Positions 1 through 8,065 of a stretch of 64,000 bases of DNA are shown here, in pieces. Location of the stretch: NCBI RefSeq assembly GCF_011801145.1, contig NZ_CP046172.1, positions 9,950,016 through 10,014,015 on the forward strand, written 5' to 3'. Position numbers and translations under genes: made by a program. The notes under the pieces are model-generated. The model saw only the letters and a program-made list of their open reading frames with translations, had not been told where the DNA came from and ran no database searches. Each line of letters begins with the position of its first letter. The first letter of the stretch is position 1. This DNA is from Nocardia arthritidis (GTDB lineage Bacteria > Actinomycetota > Actinomycetes > Mycobacteriales > Mycobacteriaceae).

Positions 1-255
1 GAGGGTCAGCAGCACGTGGCTGCCCTCCAGTTTCGCGCCCGCCACCTGACCGACCTGAACACCGGCGACATTCACCTTGTCGCCCACCTTGATGCCCGCG
101 GCCTGCACGAATTCGGCCTTGATGGACTGCTGGCCGACTCCGAGCAGTTTGAACGTGCTGGAGCCGACGAGCAGCAGCACGACGAGCGCGCCGCCGACGA
201 TGCCCAGCCAGAAGTAGCGATTGTTGTTGAAGCGGGTCCGCAGCTTGGTCATCAT
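1..255 (-). CDS. MceC-type Mce/MlaD protein, 5' part only
   Basis: This is the N-terminal 85 codons of the third mce gene; the rest lies beyond the left edge. Read from the ATG at 255 it has a short basic N-terminus, one hydrophobic segment (residues about 12-32) and then the start of an MlaD domain (AGIKVGDKVNVAGVQVGQV). Its start overlaps the stop of the preceding mce gene by 4 bases (ATGA), so it is translationally coupled to it. Mce proteins are known to form the periplasmic lipid-carrying assembly that works with YrbE permeases. Which substrate this operon imports cannot be told from sequence. Confidence 0.85.
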   Translation of the reverse strand, partial: MMTKLRTRFNNNRYFWLGIVGGALVVLLLVGSSTFKLLGVGQQSIKAEFVQAAGIKVGDKVNVAGVQVGQVAGAKLEGSHVLLTL

Positions 256-1295
256 GGCCTGCACACCGCCGAATGCTGGTTGCCACCGATCTGGGAGGTC
301 AGTCCGCGGGGGAAGAGGATGCCGTACAGCGAGATATCGAGACCGCAGAGGTAGCCGTTGGCGTAGGCGCCCTCGGAGGTGTGTCTGCCCGCGTCGGCGA
401 GGACGCTCGGCAGATCGATCGCGGCCTGGTCGAGCTTGGCGCCATTGGCCAGCAGGAGGGCCAGCGCCGCAGAGGTCGAGTTCTGGGTATCTTGCAGCTT
501 CGGTTGGATCGTGCCGATCATATCGACCAAAGAGCTTGTCGCCGTGGCGATCTGCACCGTGGATTGCTGCAGCGACTGGCCCTGCTCGTAGAGCCCGCCG
601 ATCAGCGCCCGGGTCTGGGTCACCAGGGTCTCCAATTCATCACCTCGCTTGGCCAACCCCTGCATCACGCCGGACAGGTTGCCGATCACATCGGACAGAA
701 TCGCGTCGCGTCGCTGGAAATCCGACGCCAATGTCGCGGCCTGGGTGACGAACGTGCTCAGCGACACGCCATCACCCTGCAACGCCTGGATGAACGTTTC
801 CGACAGCTGGTTCACCTGCTCGGGCTGCAGCACCTGAAACAGTGGCTGAAAACCGTTGAGCAGCGCCGAAACATCGAACGACGGTTCGGTGCGGTCCACC
901 GGGATGCTCGCGTGGTTCTTCAGCTGCTGCGGCGACCGCGCGCCGCCCGGCGCCAGCGCCACATACCGCTGCCCGATCAGGTTCTGGTAGCGGACAAGGG
1001 CTTTGGTGTCGTCGAAGATCGGCTGATCGCGCTGCACGACGAAGGTCACCTTGGCCACCGACTTGCCGAGCTTCGAATCCCTGGCCACCGCGATCTTCTC
1101 CACCTTGCCGACCCGCACGCCCGCCATGCGCACGTCATCGCCCTCGTGCAAGCCGAGCACATCGGTGAATGTCGCGGTGTAGGTGTTGGTTTCGCCCGTG
1201 ACGACGCGGGCCAGCGTATTCCACACCAGCAGCGTCACCAGGACGGAGACGATCGCGAAGAGCCCGAACCCGATCAGCGGTTTGCGAATACTCAT
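252..1295 (-). CDS. MceB-type Mce/MlaD substrate-carrier protein
   Basis: A 347-residue Mce-family protein. It has an N-terminal membrane anchor (residues about 9-26), an MlaD domain at about 37-115 (DVLGLHEGDDVRMAGVRVGK and the YQNLIGQRYVAL motif), then a long helical Mce domain rich in Gln, Ser and Thr to about residue 290. It ends in a short Cys-containing tail (YLCGLDISLYG ... AVCRP). Second mce gene in the operon; its start overlaps the end of the MceA-type gene by 4 bases and its stop overlaps the next gene. By family knowledge it forms part of a hetero-oligomeric lipid-transfer tunnel across the cell envelope. The operon type (mce1 to mce4 or other) is not assigned. Confidence 0.88.
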   Translation of the reverse strand: MSIRKPLIGFGLFAIVSVLVTLLVWNTLARVVTGETNTYTATFTDVLGLHEGDDVRMAGVRVGKVEKIAVARDSKLGKSVAKVTFVVQRDQPIFDDTKALVRYQNLIGQRYVALAPGGARSPQQLKNHASIPVDRTEPSFDVSALLNGFQPLFQVLQPEQVNQLSETFIQALQGDGVSLSTFVTQAATLASDFQRRDAILSDVIGNLSGVMQGLAKRGDELETLVTQTRALIGGLYEQGQSLQQSTVQIATATSSLVDMIGTIQPKLQDTQNSTSAALALLLANGAKLDQAAIDLPSVLADAGRHTSEGAYANGYLCGLDISLYGILFPRGLTSQIGGNQHSAVCRP

Positions 1296-2803
1296 CGGCC
1301 GGAACCCTTTTCGGACACGGTCATGGTCCCGCCCTTCAAAATCGAACTCAGCAGCAGGTATTCGGCCGCGGTCGGTCGACGGCCGAGCAGCGCGGTCATC
1401 GCGTCCTGACCCTGTAGCGCGATCGGAGCGGCCGACGGCGTGCCCTCGGCCGGTGCCTGCGGCGGCGCCGGTGGCGCGGCGGGTGCGGGCTGCCCGAGTC
1501 CGGGCAGCGCCGGAATCAGTCCGTCCAGCGGCGTACCCGCGAACGGGTTCGGCAAGGTCGGCAGGGTCGGCAACTGCGGCAGTCCGGTGATGCCCGAAGC
1601 CATGTGCCCGTCCGGGCCCGGCATGGTGATGCCGGGAATGAGCGGCAGCCCCGCCAGCGGAAGCACCGGCGGCAGCCCCTTCGCCGAATCCAGCGCGCGC
1701 GGCTTCAGCTTGTCGGGCAACTCACCGACATCGGCGACGGCGGGCGCGGTGGCACAGCTCGGCCCGGCCAGATCGCCGTAGCGCGGGCAGTCGGCGACGG
1801 TGTACGGGCCGTACGGGGTGAGCGTGATGCCGGCGTTCCACACCATCTGCTGTTGCGGACCCCACTTGAAGGTGGTGTCGAGCTTCCTGACGGTTTCGCT
1901 GAGGTTGAGCAGCGCCTGGGTGACGGCGTTCGGATCGCTGGTGAGCGCGCCGAACATATCGCTGGTGCCCGCCGTGACCTGCTTGCCGATATCGCCGTTG
2001 CGGGCGAACAGGTTATTGACCGTATCGACCGTGCCGCCCGCCCCGGTGAGCAGCGCGACCAGCTGGCCGCGCCGGTCGGCGATGGTCTTGGCGGTTGTCA
2101 CCGAGGTGCCGAGCACATCCATCAGTTCCGGCGCGGACCGGTTCAGCGCGTGGAAGGAATCCGAGAAATCATCCAGCTGCGCACCGAGATTCGGCACCGC
2201 GCCGCGCACCCCGGCCAGCCAGTTGTCCAATCGCTCGACGGTGGATCCCGGCATCCGGCCGCTGCCGTCGAGCGCCTGGGAGAGGGTGCCGAGCACGCGG
2301 CCGAATTTGATCGGGTCGATCTTGTCCAGGATATTGCGGACCGTGGTGAGGGTGTCCTGCAGCGCGATGGTGCCCTCGCTGCGATCCTCCTCGATGGTCG
2401 AACCCTGGTGCAGGTACTTGTCGCTGGGCCCGTTGAACACCAGCTCCACCGAGGTGACCGCGAACAGGTTGCTCGGCACAACGCGCGCGGTGACATTCGA
2501 CGGGATATCACCGGCGAACTCCGGCTTCAGATCCATATGGACCTGCTGCAGTTCACCTTTCGCGGCGACGGAGACATCCTTGACCGCACCGACCAGCACG
2601 CCGCGGAACTTCACATCGGCATCCGCGGGCAGCCCGTCACCGGTGGTGGTGAGATTCGCCGTCACGCCGACCTTTTCCTGCAACAGCCCCTTGTACCGCA
2701 CCATCAGGAAGCTCAGCACCAGCGCGAAGACAATGAGGCCCGCGACCCCGGCCAGCAGCAGCTGCCGCATCGTCGGGCCGCGCCCGCTCGGATCAATGAT
2801 CAT
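1292..2803 (-). CDS. MceA-type Mce/MlaD protein
   Basis: A 503-residue protein, first mce gene after the two yrbE genes, hence the MceA position. One N-terminal membrane helix (residues about 14-33) is followed by an MlaD domain (TGDGLPADADVKFRGVLVG) and a helical Mce domain to about residue 320. A Pro- and Gly-rich C-terminal tail follows (residues about 370-460). The tail is longer and more proline-rich than the core needs and probably extends into the envelope. An alternative start at 2770 would remove 11 residues. It is 6 bases downstream of yrbEB and co-transcribed with it by layout. Role by family: part of an ATP-driven lipid importer with the YrbE permeases. Confidence 0.87.
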   Translation of the reverse strand: MIIDPSGRGPTMRQLLLAGVAGLIVFALVLSFLMVRYKGLLQEKVGVTANLTTTGDGLPADADVKFRGVLVGAVKDVSVAAKGELQQVHMDLKPEFAGDIPSNVTARVVPSNLFAVTSVELVFNGPSDKYLHQGSTIEEDRSEGTIALQDTLTTVRNILDKIDPIKFGRVLGTLSQALDGSGRMPGSTVERLDNWLAGVRGAVPNLGAQLDDFSDSFHALNRSAPELMDVLGTSVTTAKTIADRRGQLVALLTGAGGTVDTVNNLFARNGDIGKQVTAGTSDMFGALTSDPNAVTQALLNLSETVRKLDTTFKWGPQQQMVWNAGITLTPYGPYTVADCPRYGDLAGPSCATAPAVADVGELPDKLKPRALDSAKGLPPVLPLAGLPLIPGITMPGPDGHMASGITGLPQLPTLPTLPNPFAGTPLDGLIPALPGLGQPAPAAPPAPPQAPAEGTPSAAPIALQGQDAMTALLGRRPTAAEYLLLSSILKGGTMTVSEKGSGR

Positions 2804-2809
2804 GTGGTC

Positions 2810-3673
2810 TTACCCCGAAATACGGATTCCGGGGTTGACGCCCCAGATGGCCAAGGTCATGAAGAGGTCGACGAATACGACGGCGATGATGCAGTTCTTG
2901 ATCGCCCGGCCGGAGGCGACACCGACGCCCTCCGGGCCACCAGAGGCGAAAAAGCCGTAGTAGCACTGGATGAAGGTGGTGATCGCGACGAAGATCAGCG
3001 CCTTGAGCAGCGAATAGAGCACATCGTGCGGTATCAGGAACTGGTAGAAGTAGTGCTGGTAGGTGCCGGCCGCCGTGCCGCCGATCAACTGGACGGTCAG
3101 CGAGCAGGAGATGTACGCGACCGCGAGGCCCAGGCAGTACAGCGGAATGATCGCCACCATGGCCGCGAACATCCGGGTGCTGATGAGATAGGGCAGCGGC
3201 CGGATGGCGATCGACTCGAGCGCGTCGATCTCCTCGGAGATCCGCATCGCGCCGAGCTGCGCGGTGAAGCGGCAGCCCGCCTGCGCGGCGAAGGCCACCG
3301 AGGCGAGCAGGGGACCGATCTCCCTGGTGGTCGCGAATGCGGAGATTGCACCGGTGATCGGGCTGAGCCCCAACAGGTTCAGCGAGTTGTAGCCCTGGAT
3401 GCCGACGGTTATCCCGCCGAACCCGCTCAGGATGACGACGACGCCGATGGTGCCGCCGCCGACGACGAGATTGCCGTTGCCCCAGGTGACATCCGAGATC
3501 AGCCGCCAGACCTCCTTCGGATAATGCTTGAGCGCCAACGGAATCGAACCGAGCGAGCGCAGCAGGAAGAACACCTGGTGGCCGATTCTGGCCACCCAGT
3601 CGAGCGGGGCCTGCGCGCCGCGCTGAACCGCGCGGAAGGGCCGCAGCAGCGGCGGTACATAAGTCGATGACAC
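2810..3673 (-). CDS. YrbEB/MlaE-family permease of the mce system
   Basis: A 287-residue integral membrane protein of the MlaE/YrbE family. It has several hydrophobic segments and the family's conserved cytoplasmic loop (GAMRISEEIDALESIAIRPL, about residues 142-161), which matches the EEIDAL signature that contacts the Mkl/MlaF ATPase. Second of two adjacent yrbE genes, the usual arrangement at the head of an actinobacterial mce operon. GTG start, 4 bases after the stop of yrbEA. It should pair with the other YrbE subunit in the inner membrane to move lipids delivered by the Mce proteins. No ATPase gene is in the window; in this phylum it is commonly unlinked. Confidence 0.92.
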   Translation of the reverse strand: MSSTYVPPLLRPFRAVQRGAQAPLDWVARIGHQVFFLLRSLGSIPLALKHYPKEVWRLISDVTWGNGNLVVGGGTIGVVVILSGFGGITVGIQGYNSLNLLGLSPITGAISAFATTREIGPLLASVAFAAQAGCRFTAQLGAMRISEEIDALESIAIRPLPYLISTRMFAAMVAIIPLYCLGLAVAYISCSLTVQLIGGTAAGTYQHYFYQFLIPHDVLYSLLKALIFVAITTFIQCYYGFFASGGPEGVGVASGRAIKNCIIAVVFVDLFMTLAIWGVNPGIRISG

Positions 3674-3677
3674 CGGA

Positions 3678-4529
3678 TCAACCCACCTGTGCCGGGAACA
3701 ATGCGTTGTAGATCTGGGTGATGATCAGGTTCACCCCGAACAACATGATCGCGGAGCTGACCACCGCCGAGTTCACCGAGTTCGCGACGCCGCCGGGGCC
3801 GCCGCGGGTGTTCAATCCGGTGTCGCAGGCGATGATCGCGGCGAGCAACCCGAAGATCAGCGATTTGATCAGCGCGGCGAGCAGGTCGCGGGTCACCGCG
3901 AAGGAGGAGAAGGTGCTGATGTAGGAGCCCGGAGTTCCGTTCTGCGCGAAGACATTGAAGAAGTAGCCGGTCAGGAAGCCGACGAAAACGACGAAGCCGC
4001 AAAGCAATACGGATACGATCATCGCCGCGCCGAGCCGGGGGGCAACCAGCCGGTGCAGCGGGTCGACGCCCATCACCTTCATGGCGTCGATTTCCTCGCG
4101 AATGGTGCGGGAGCCGAGGTCGGCGCAGACCGCGGAGCCGACGGCGCCCGCGATCATCAGCGAGGTGACGATGGGCGCGCCCTGCTGGATGATGCCGAGG
4201 CCATTGGCCGCGCCGATGAACGAGGTGGCGCCGACCTGGCCGGCGACGGATCCGACCTGGATGGAGACGATGACGCCGATCGGGATGGCCACGAGCAGCG
4301 TCGGGGCGGCCGAGACGCTGGACATGAAGGCGCACTGCCGGATGAATTCCCCGAACGGGAAGCGCCGCCGGAAGATCGAGACGAAGAGTTCGGCGACGGC
4401 GGCGAACCCCATGGTGATCTGGCGGCCGAAGGTCTCGACGGAACGCTTCGGGTGGTCTTCCCAATAAGCCTTCGTCCAATCGACCACATCACTGAACCGC
4501 GAACCTGGTGGACTCTCGGTCGACTGCAC
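3678..4529 (-). CDS. YrbEA/MlaE-family permease, first gene of the mce operon
   Basis: A 283-residue MlaE-family permease. The conserved loop reads SRTIREEIDAMKVMGVDPLH (about residues 139-158), the same EEIDAM-type signature as its partner. The N-terminal 50 residues are soluble and amphipathic (WTKAYWEDHPKRSVE). It starts with GTG at 4529 and is the first gene of the minus-strand operon. The promoter must therefore lie in the gap up to 5051, shared with the divergent protease gene. It acts in the plasma membrane with YrbEB as the channel of the Mce lipid importer. Confidence 0.92.
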   Translation of the reverse strand: MQSTESPPGSRFSDVVDWTKAYWEDHPKRSVETFGRQITMGFAAVAELFVSIFRRRFPFGEFIRQCAFMSSVSAAPTLLVAIPIGVIVSIQVGSVAGQVGATSFIGAANGLGIIQQGAPIVTSLMIAGAVGSAVCADLGSRTIREEIDAMKVMGVDPLHRLVAPRLGAAMIVSVLLCGFVVFVGFLTGYFFNVFAQNGTPGSYISTFSSFAVTRDLLAALIKSLIFGLLAAIIACDTGLNTRGGPGGVANSVNSAVVSSAIMLFGVNLIITQIYNALFPAQVG

Positions 4530-4589
4530 TGGCTAACCCCTCTCGACGCCGGTTGCCCGCCCCGACGACTTGTTTGCTTGACGCACCTT

Positions 4590-4602
4590 ACTACGGAGTA
4601 GT
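4590..4602. promoter_or_regulatory. Small perfect inverted repeat upstream of yrbEA
   Basis: ACTAC-GGA-GTAGT is a perfect 5+3+5 dyad about 60 bases upstream of the yrbEA start. The size and place fit an operator for a dimeric repressor such as the TetR or GntR proteins that control some mce operons. The regulator itself is not in the window, so this is only a candidate. Confidence 0.3.
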
Positions 4603-4621
4603 GCAGAACACACCACTGTCG

Positions 4622-4637
4622 TGTGATTGCGGTCATA
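4622..4637. promoter_or_regulatory. Crp/GlxR-like half-conserved palindrome upstream of yrbEA
   Basis: TGTGA-N6-TCATA matches the TGTGA-N6-TCACA consensus of actinobacterial Crp/GlxR regulators at 9 of 10 fixed positions. It lies about 93 bases upstream of the yrbEA start codon. A single match of this kind occurs often by chance, so it is a weak call. Confidence 0.25.
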
Positions 4638-5051
4638 GATGAACGTCACCTTCACGAAAATGATGTGACCTGGGCCGGGAGACTTGTCCAGGAGACCAAG
4701 TGACCAGCCGGTCTTCTGGTACAAGTTACAGTGAAGCCGCTCTCCGGAGCTGCCGCTCAGGGCCGGATTTTTGAATTAGTCGGATTGAACTCGTAAAAAA
4801 TATTCATCTAATTGAAAACGGACAACGCGCAAAAGTCGGCAAAATGAAACACTCGCGACACGCGGTCCGATGATCAGTGCAATAGCCCTTCGCTATCGTC
4901 GAGCTATATGAGACGCGGGGCTAAATCTGTCCGAAAAGTGTACAGAAGCACCATTTTGGACACCCAGAAGTACGTGACGCGCCCGAGACCGAATACTGAC
5001 ACGATGGGTGCGACAGATTGATATGGTGCGGCTTCCGACGTCTGGAGGGAC

Positions 5052-5714
5052 ATGTTCAGCAAACTCGCCAAGGCGGCCACTGCCGTCTTCGCCGCTGCCC
5101 TTGGTGCGGCACTGCTCGGGACGGGCGCCGCGCACGCCGCGGGACCGGTCATCGGTGGGGGCTCGGGCATCATCATCGACAACCAGTTCGAGTGCACGGT
5201 GACCACGGTCGGCTGGGACAACTCCGGACATCTCATCGGGCTGACGGCGGGGCACTGTGGCGATCCCGGCGCCCAGGTGTTCGCCGAGAAGGACCGCGGC
5301 GCAGGCCAAATCGGCCGATTCGTCTACTCCAACCACGACCTCGACTACGCGATCATCCAGTTCGACCCGGACAAGATCACCCCGGTCAACCGCATCGGCA
5401 ACGTCACCATCACCGGACTCGGCCTACCCGCGCAGTTCCCCCAGATCGTTTGCAAGGAGGGCCGCACCACCGGCAACACCTGCGGTATCACCTGGGGTGA
5501 CGTATTCCAGACGAATGTCGAGACCTGGTCCCAGATGTGTGTGGTGGAAGGCGATTCCGGCGCACCCGTGGTGGTCGGCACCACGCTGGTCGGCATGGTG
5601 AACGCCTACCTCGCCCTCGCCTGCTTCGGCCCCGAGGTCGGCACCAACATGAATGCGATCATGGCCGATATCAACGGCCGCGGCGGTGTCGGAGCGGGCT
5701 TCAACCCGATCTGA
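5052..5714 (+). CDS. Secreted chymotrypsin-like (S1 family) serine protease
   Basis: A 220-residue secreted protease. Residues 1-29 form a Sec signal peptide (basic start, hydrophobic core, AHA-AG cleavage region). The catalytic triad is visible: His in TAGHC (about 73), Asp in DLDYAII (about 98) and Ser in EGDSGAPV (about 172). The domain is the short, streptogrisin-like actinobacterial S1 type without a long propeptide. Six cysteines suggest disulfides. It starts at 5052 after a GGAGGGA ribosome-binding site and is a single-gene unit closed by a strong terminator. Substrate is unknown; an extracellular role is inferred from the signal peptide. Confidence 0.9.
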   Translation: MFSKLAKAATAVFAAALGAALLGTGAAHAAGPVIGGGSGIIIDNQFECTVTTVGWDNSGHLIGLTAGHCGDPGAQVFAEKDRGAGQIGRFVYSNHDLDYAIIQFDPDKITPVNRIGNVTITGLGLPAQFPQIVCKEGRTTGNTCGITWGDVFQTNVETWSQMCVVEGDSGAPVVVGTTLVGMVNAYLALACFGPEVGTNMNAIMADINGRGGVGAGFNPI

Positions 5715-5740
5715 TCGAACAGCGTCCCTCGAGATTTCGG

Positions 5741-5773
5741 ATGAGCGAGCCCCACCGGGCTCGCTCATTTTTT
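5741..5773. terminator. Bidirectional rho-independent terminator
   Basis: A 12-bp perfect stem (ATGAGCGAGCCC / GGGCTCGCTCAT, loop ACCG from the central CCACCGG) is followed by a run of six T. It ends the protease gene. Its right arm overlaps the 3' end of the convergent MFS gene, whose last lysine codons are encoded by the T-run on the other strand. Confidence 0.85.
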
Positions 5774-7225
5774 ATCGGCGACCCGCAACGACGGCGCCAC
5801 CGCGGGCCCGCCGACACCGCACTGCGGCAGGCAGTCGACATTGTCCAATTCCGGACGGTGCCGCTCGGGCCGCAGCATGACACCCGCGAGCAGGGCGCCC
5901 GCCACCAGCAGTCCGGCACAGATACCCATCGCGACGGTGAATCCGTGCGCGAAGGCATCCGGATCGTGTAGCGAACCGGAGATACCGGCCAGGCCGGGCA
6001 GCGCGGCGACCGCGAGCAGCTGCGCGGTCCTGGCGACGGCATTGTTCACCCCGGACGCGATACCCGCCTCACTGGACGGCACCGCACCGAGCACCGCACC
6101 CGTCAGCGGGGCGACCAGCGCCGAGAGACCGAGCCCGAACACCAGCACACCCGGCAGAACATCGGTGAGATAAGCGGTTTCGCGCCCGATCCGCAGCAGA
6201 AGCAGCAGACCGGCCGCCGCGAGCAGCGGACCGATCGTCATCGGGATGCGCGGGCCGTGCGCCTGCGCCCAGCGACCCGCAGGCGCGGAGAGCACCAGCA
6301 TCAGCAGGGTGATCGGCACCGTCGCCGCACCAGCCAGCAGCGGTGAATATCCCGCCACCAGTTGCAATTCCAGCGTCAGCAGGAAGAAGACGCCGCCGAG
6401 TGCCGCGTACACCGCGAGGGTGACCAGATTCGCCGCGGTGAACACCCGCGACCGGAACAGCGATGGCGGCACCAGCGGATGATCACTGCGCCGCTCCACC
6501 ACCACGAACGCCGCGAGCAGCACCAGCCCGGCCACCGCGAGCAGCGGCATCCGTTCGATCAGGCCGAAGGTCAGCGCGCCGAGCCCGAGGGCGACCACGA
6601 CCGCGCCCGGAACATCAAGGCGCGCGGGCGCATTCGGATCGTGACTGTCCGGCACGTGGCGCAGCGCGACCAGCACGACCACCGCGGCGAGCGGCACGTT
6701 GAGGAAGAAGATGGAGCGCCACCCGGCCAGATCGATCAGCCAGCCGCCGAGGAACGGGCCGAGCGCGCCCGCGACGCCGCCGAATCCGGACCACAGCCCG
6801 ATCGCCGACCCCTGATCCCGCGAATCGATCGATGAGGAGATGAGGGCCAGGCTGCCGGGGGTGAGCATGGCGCCGGCGACGCCCTGCAGTACCCGCGCCG
6901 CGACCAGCATCTCGATATTCACCGCAGCACCGCACAGCACCGAGGCGATTGCGAAACCGATTGTGCCCCAAACGAATACCTTGCGACGGCCGAGTTTGTC
7001 GCCGAGCGACCCGCCGAGCAGGATGAACGACGCGAGGGTGAGTGTGTAGCCGTTCAGCGTCCACTGCAGGCCCGCGACATCGGTTTTCAGCTGATCGCCG
7101 ATGCGGGGCAGGGCGATATTCACCACCGTCGCATCCAGCATCGCGACCGCGGACCCGAGGATGGTGGCCAGCAGGATCCAGCGACCGGTGGCCGATCGCA
7201 GACGCGGCAGCTCGGTGCTCGTCAC
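5765..7225 (-). CDS. DHA2-type MFS drug/proton antiporter (EmrB/QacA-like)
   Basis: A 486-residue major facilitator with about 14 hydrophobic segments, the length and topology of the DHA2 family. Motif A-like loop GGSLGDKLGRRKVFVWG (about residues 71-87) and motif C-like segment GVAGALGPFLGGWLID (about 149-164) are present. The start is GTG at 7225; its ribosome-binding site is poor, so the exact start is uncertain. The gene stands alone with no adjacent TetR/MarR repressor, so regulation cannot be read. Function is by family: proton-driven export of drugs or toxic metabolites. Confidence 0.88.
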   Translation of the reverse strand: MTSTELPRLRSATGRWILLATILGSAVAMLDATVVNIALPRIGDQLKTDVAGLQWTLNGYTLTLASFILLGGSLGDKLGRRKVFVWGTIGFAIASVLCGAAVNIEMLVAARVLQGVAGAMLTPGSLALISSSIDSRDQGSAIGLWSGFGGVAGALGPFLGGWLIDLAGWRSIFFLNVPLAAVVVLVALRHVPDSHDPNAPARLDVPGAVVVALGLGALTFGLIERMPLLAVAGLVLLAAFVVVERRSDHPLVPPSLFRSRVFTAANLVTLAVYAALGGVFFLLTLELQLVAGYSPLLAGAATVPITLLMLVLSAPAGRWAQAHGPRIPMTIGPLLAAAGLLLLLRIGRETAYLTDVLPGVLVFGLGLSALVAPLTGAVLGAVPSSEAGIASGVNNAVARTAQLLAVAALPGLAGISGSLHDPDAFAHGFTVAMGICAGLLVAGALLAGVMLRPERHRPELDNVDCLPQCGVGGPAVAPSLRVADKK

Positions 7226-7266
7226 CTCTCACAACATACGCAGGACAACCGACAAACTCGGGCGAT

Positions 7267-7905
7267 TCAGAGGTCTTGGACACAAACCACGAAGTGGCGT
7301 TCCTTCTTGACGAATCCGCTGTTGCCCGCGCCGCAGCTGTTCACATCGGCGACGTTCTGCAGGATCTTGAGCACCTTCACCCCGTCCTTGATGTGCTGGG
7401 TGCAGTCGATGCGTTTGGCGATATCGCCGCCGACATCCATGCAGCCGCCGACCACCCAGTCGATATCCAGGCAGAACGCGCCCTGTTCGACGCCGTTGAC
7501 GGTTTCCACGTAATAGCTGTCGCGGTCGCTGACGCATTGCGAGCTGCGCTGCGTCTTGCCGATCACCTTGTAGTTGGATTCCGGGCTGCCGCAGGCGGCC
7601 TTATCTATGGTGGCGTCCTCGGTGGTGCCGCCGAGGGTGACGCAGTCGCCGATCTCGGCCTGGAAATCGGTCTTGCCCGGTTTGGGCGCGGTGGTCGGTT
7701 TATTGGACGGCGTCGTCGGCGGTTTGGTGACCGAAATGGCGTCGACGGTGCCGTTCGCCTCGGGTTGGGCCCGGCCGCTGATCGTCGAACCGCATCCGGT
7801 GACGAATACGGCCGTGAGCAGAGCCAGCGCCACAACGACCAGCCGACCCAATGCCCCACGCTTGTTTTGCCGAGACACGAGTCCTCCAACGCCGCCGAAC
7901 ATCAC
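7267..7905 (-). CDS. LppU-like lipoprotein
   Basis: A 212-residue lipoprotein. The lipobox is VTGC within the hydrophobic segment LTAVFVTGCGS (Cys about residue 38), preceded by a basic N-terminus. A Thr/Pro-rich linker (KPPTTPSNKPTTAPKP) leads to a globular domain with many cysteines (QAEIGDCVTLGG, AACGSPESNYKV, FCLDIDWVVGGCMDV), the pattern of mycobacterial LppU-type proteins. A later start at the VSRQNKRG codons is also possible. Divergent from the hydrolase at 8066. Function unknown; it should sit on the outer face of the plasma membrane. Confidence 0.75.
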   Translation of the reverse strand: MMFGGVGGLVSRQNKRGALGRLVVVALALLTAVFVTGCGSTISGRAQPEANGTVDAISVTKPPTTPSNKPTTAPKPGKTDFQAEIGDCVTLGGTTEDATIDKAACGSPESNYKVIGKTQRSSQCVSDRDSYYVETVNGVEQGAFCLDIDWVVGGCMDVGGDIAKRIDCTQHIKDGVKVLKILQNVADVNSCGAGNSGFVKKERHFVVCVQDL

Positions 7906-8065
7906 GCCATAAATACACCATGCATCAGGTGCCGTCGAGTCGGCGGAAATTTCGGCCGCGGTGCGTGTTTCGTCCGGATCAGCCCGTCGGAGCTGCGAAG
8001 TTGCCCGCGCTCGCTACCCTGGGAATTCAGCCCCGTTGGGGACCCTCGGGTCAGGAGGTGTGGCG

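Larger units (their letters stand above)
4530..5051. other. Divergent intergenic region of mce operon and protease gene
   Basis: About 520 bases with no convincing gene; small ORFs here lack a ribosome-binding site or family features. It contains an AT-rich patch around 4770-4830 that stands out from the GC-rich surroundings. The mce-proximal side holds two small dyad-symmetric sites listed separately. A good ribosome-binding site (GGAGGGA) lies just upstream of the protease start at 5052. Confidence 0.7.

Noticed and set aside
1604..3670. 688-codon plus-strand ORF opposite the mce/yrbE genes
   Set aside because: It is an antisense shadow of strongly recognisable Mce and YrbE genes and has no protein family features.
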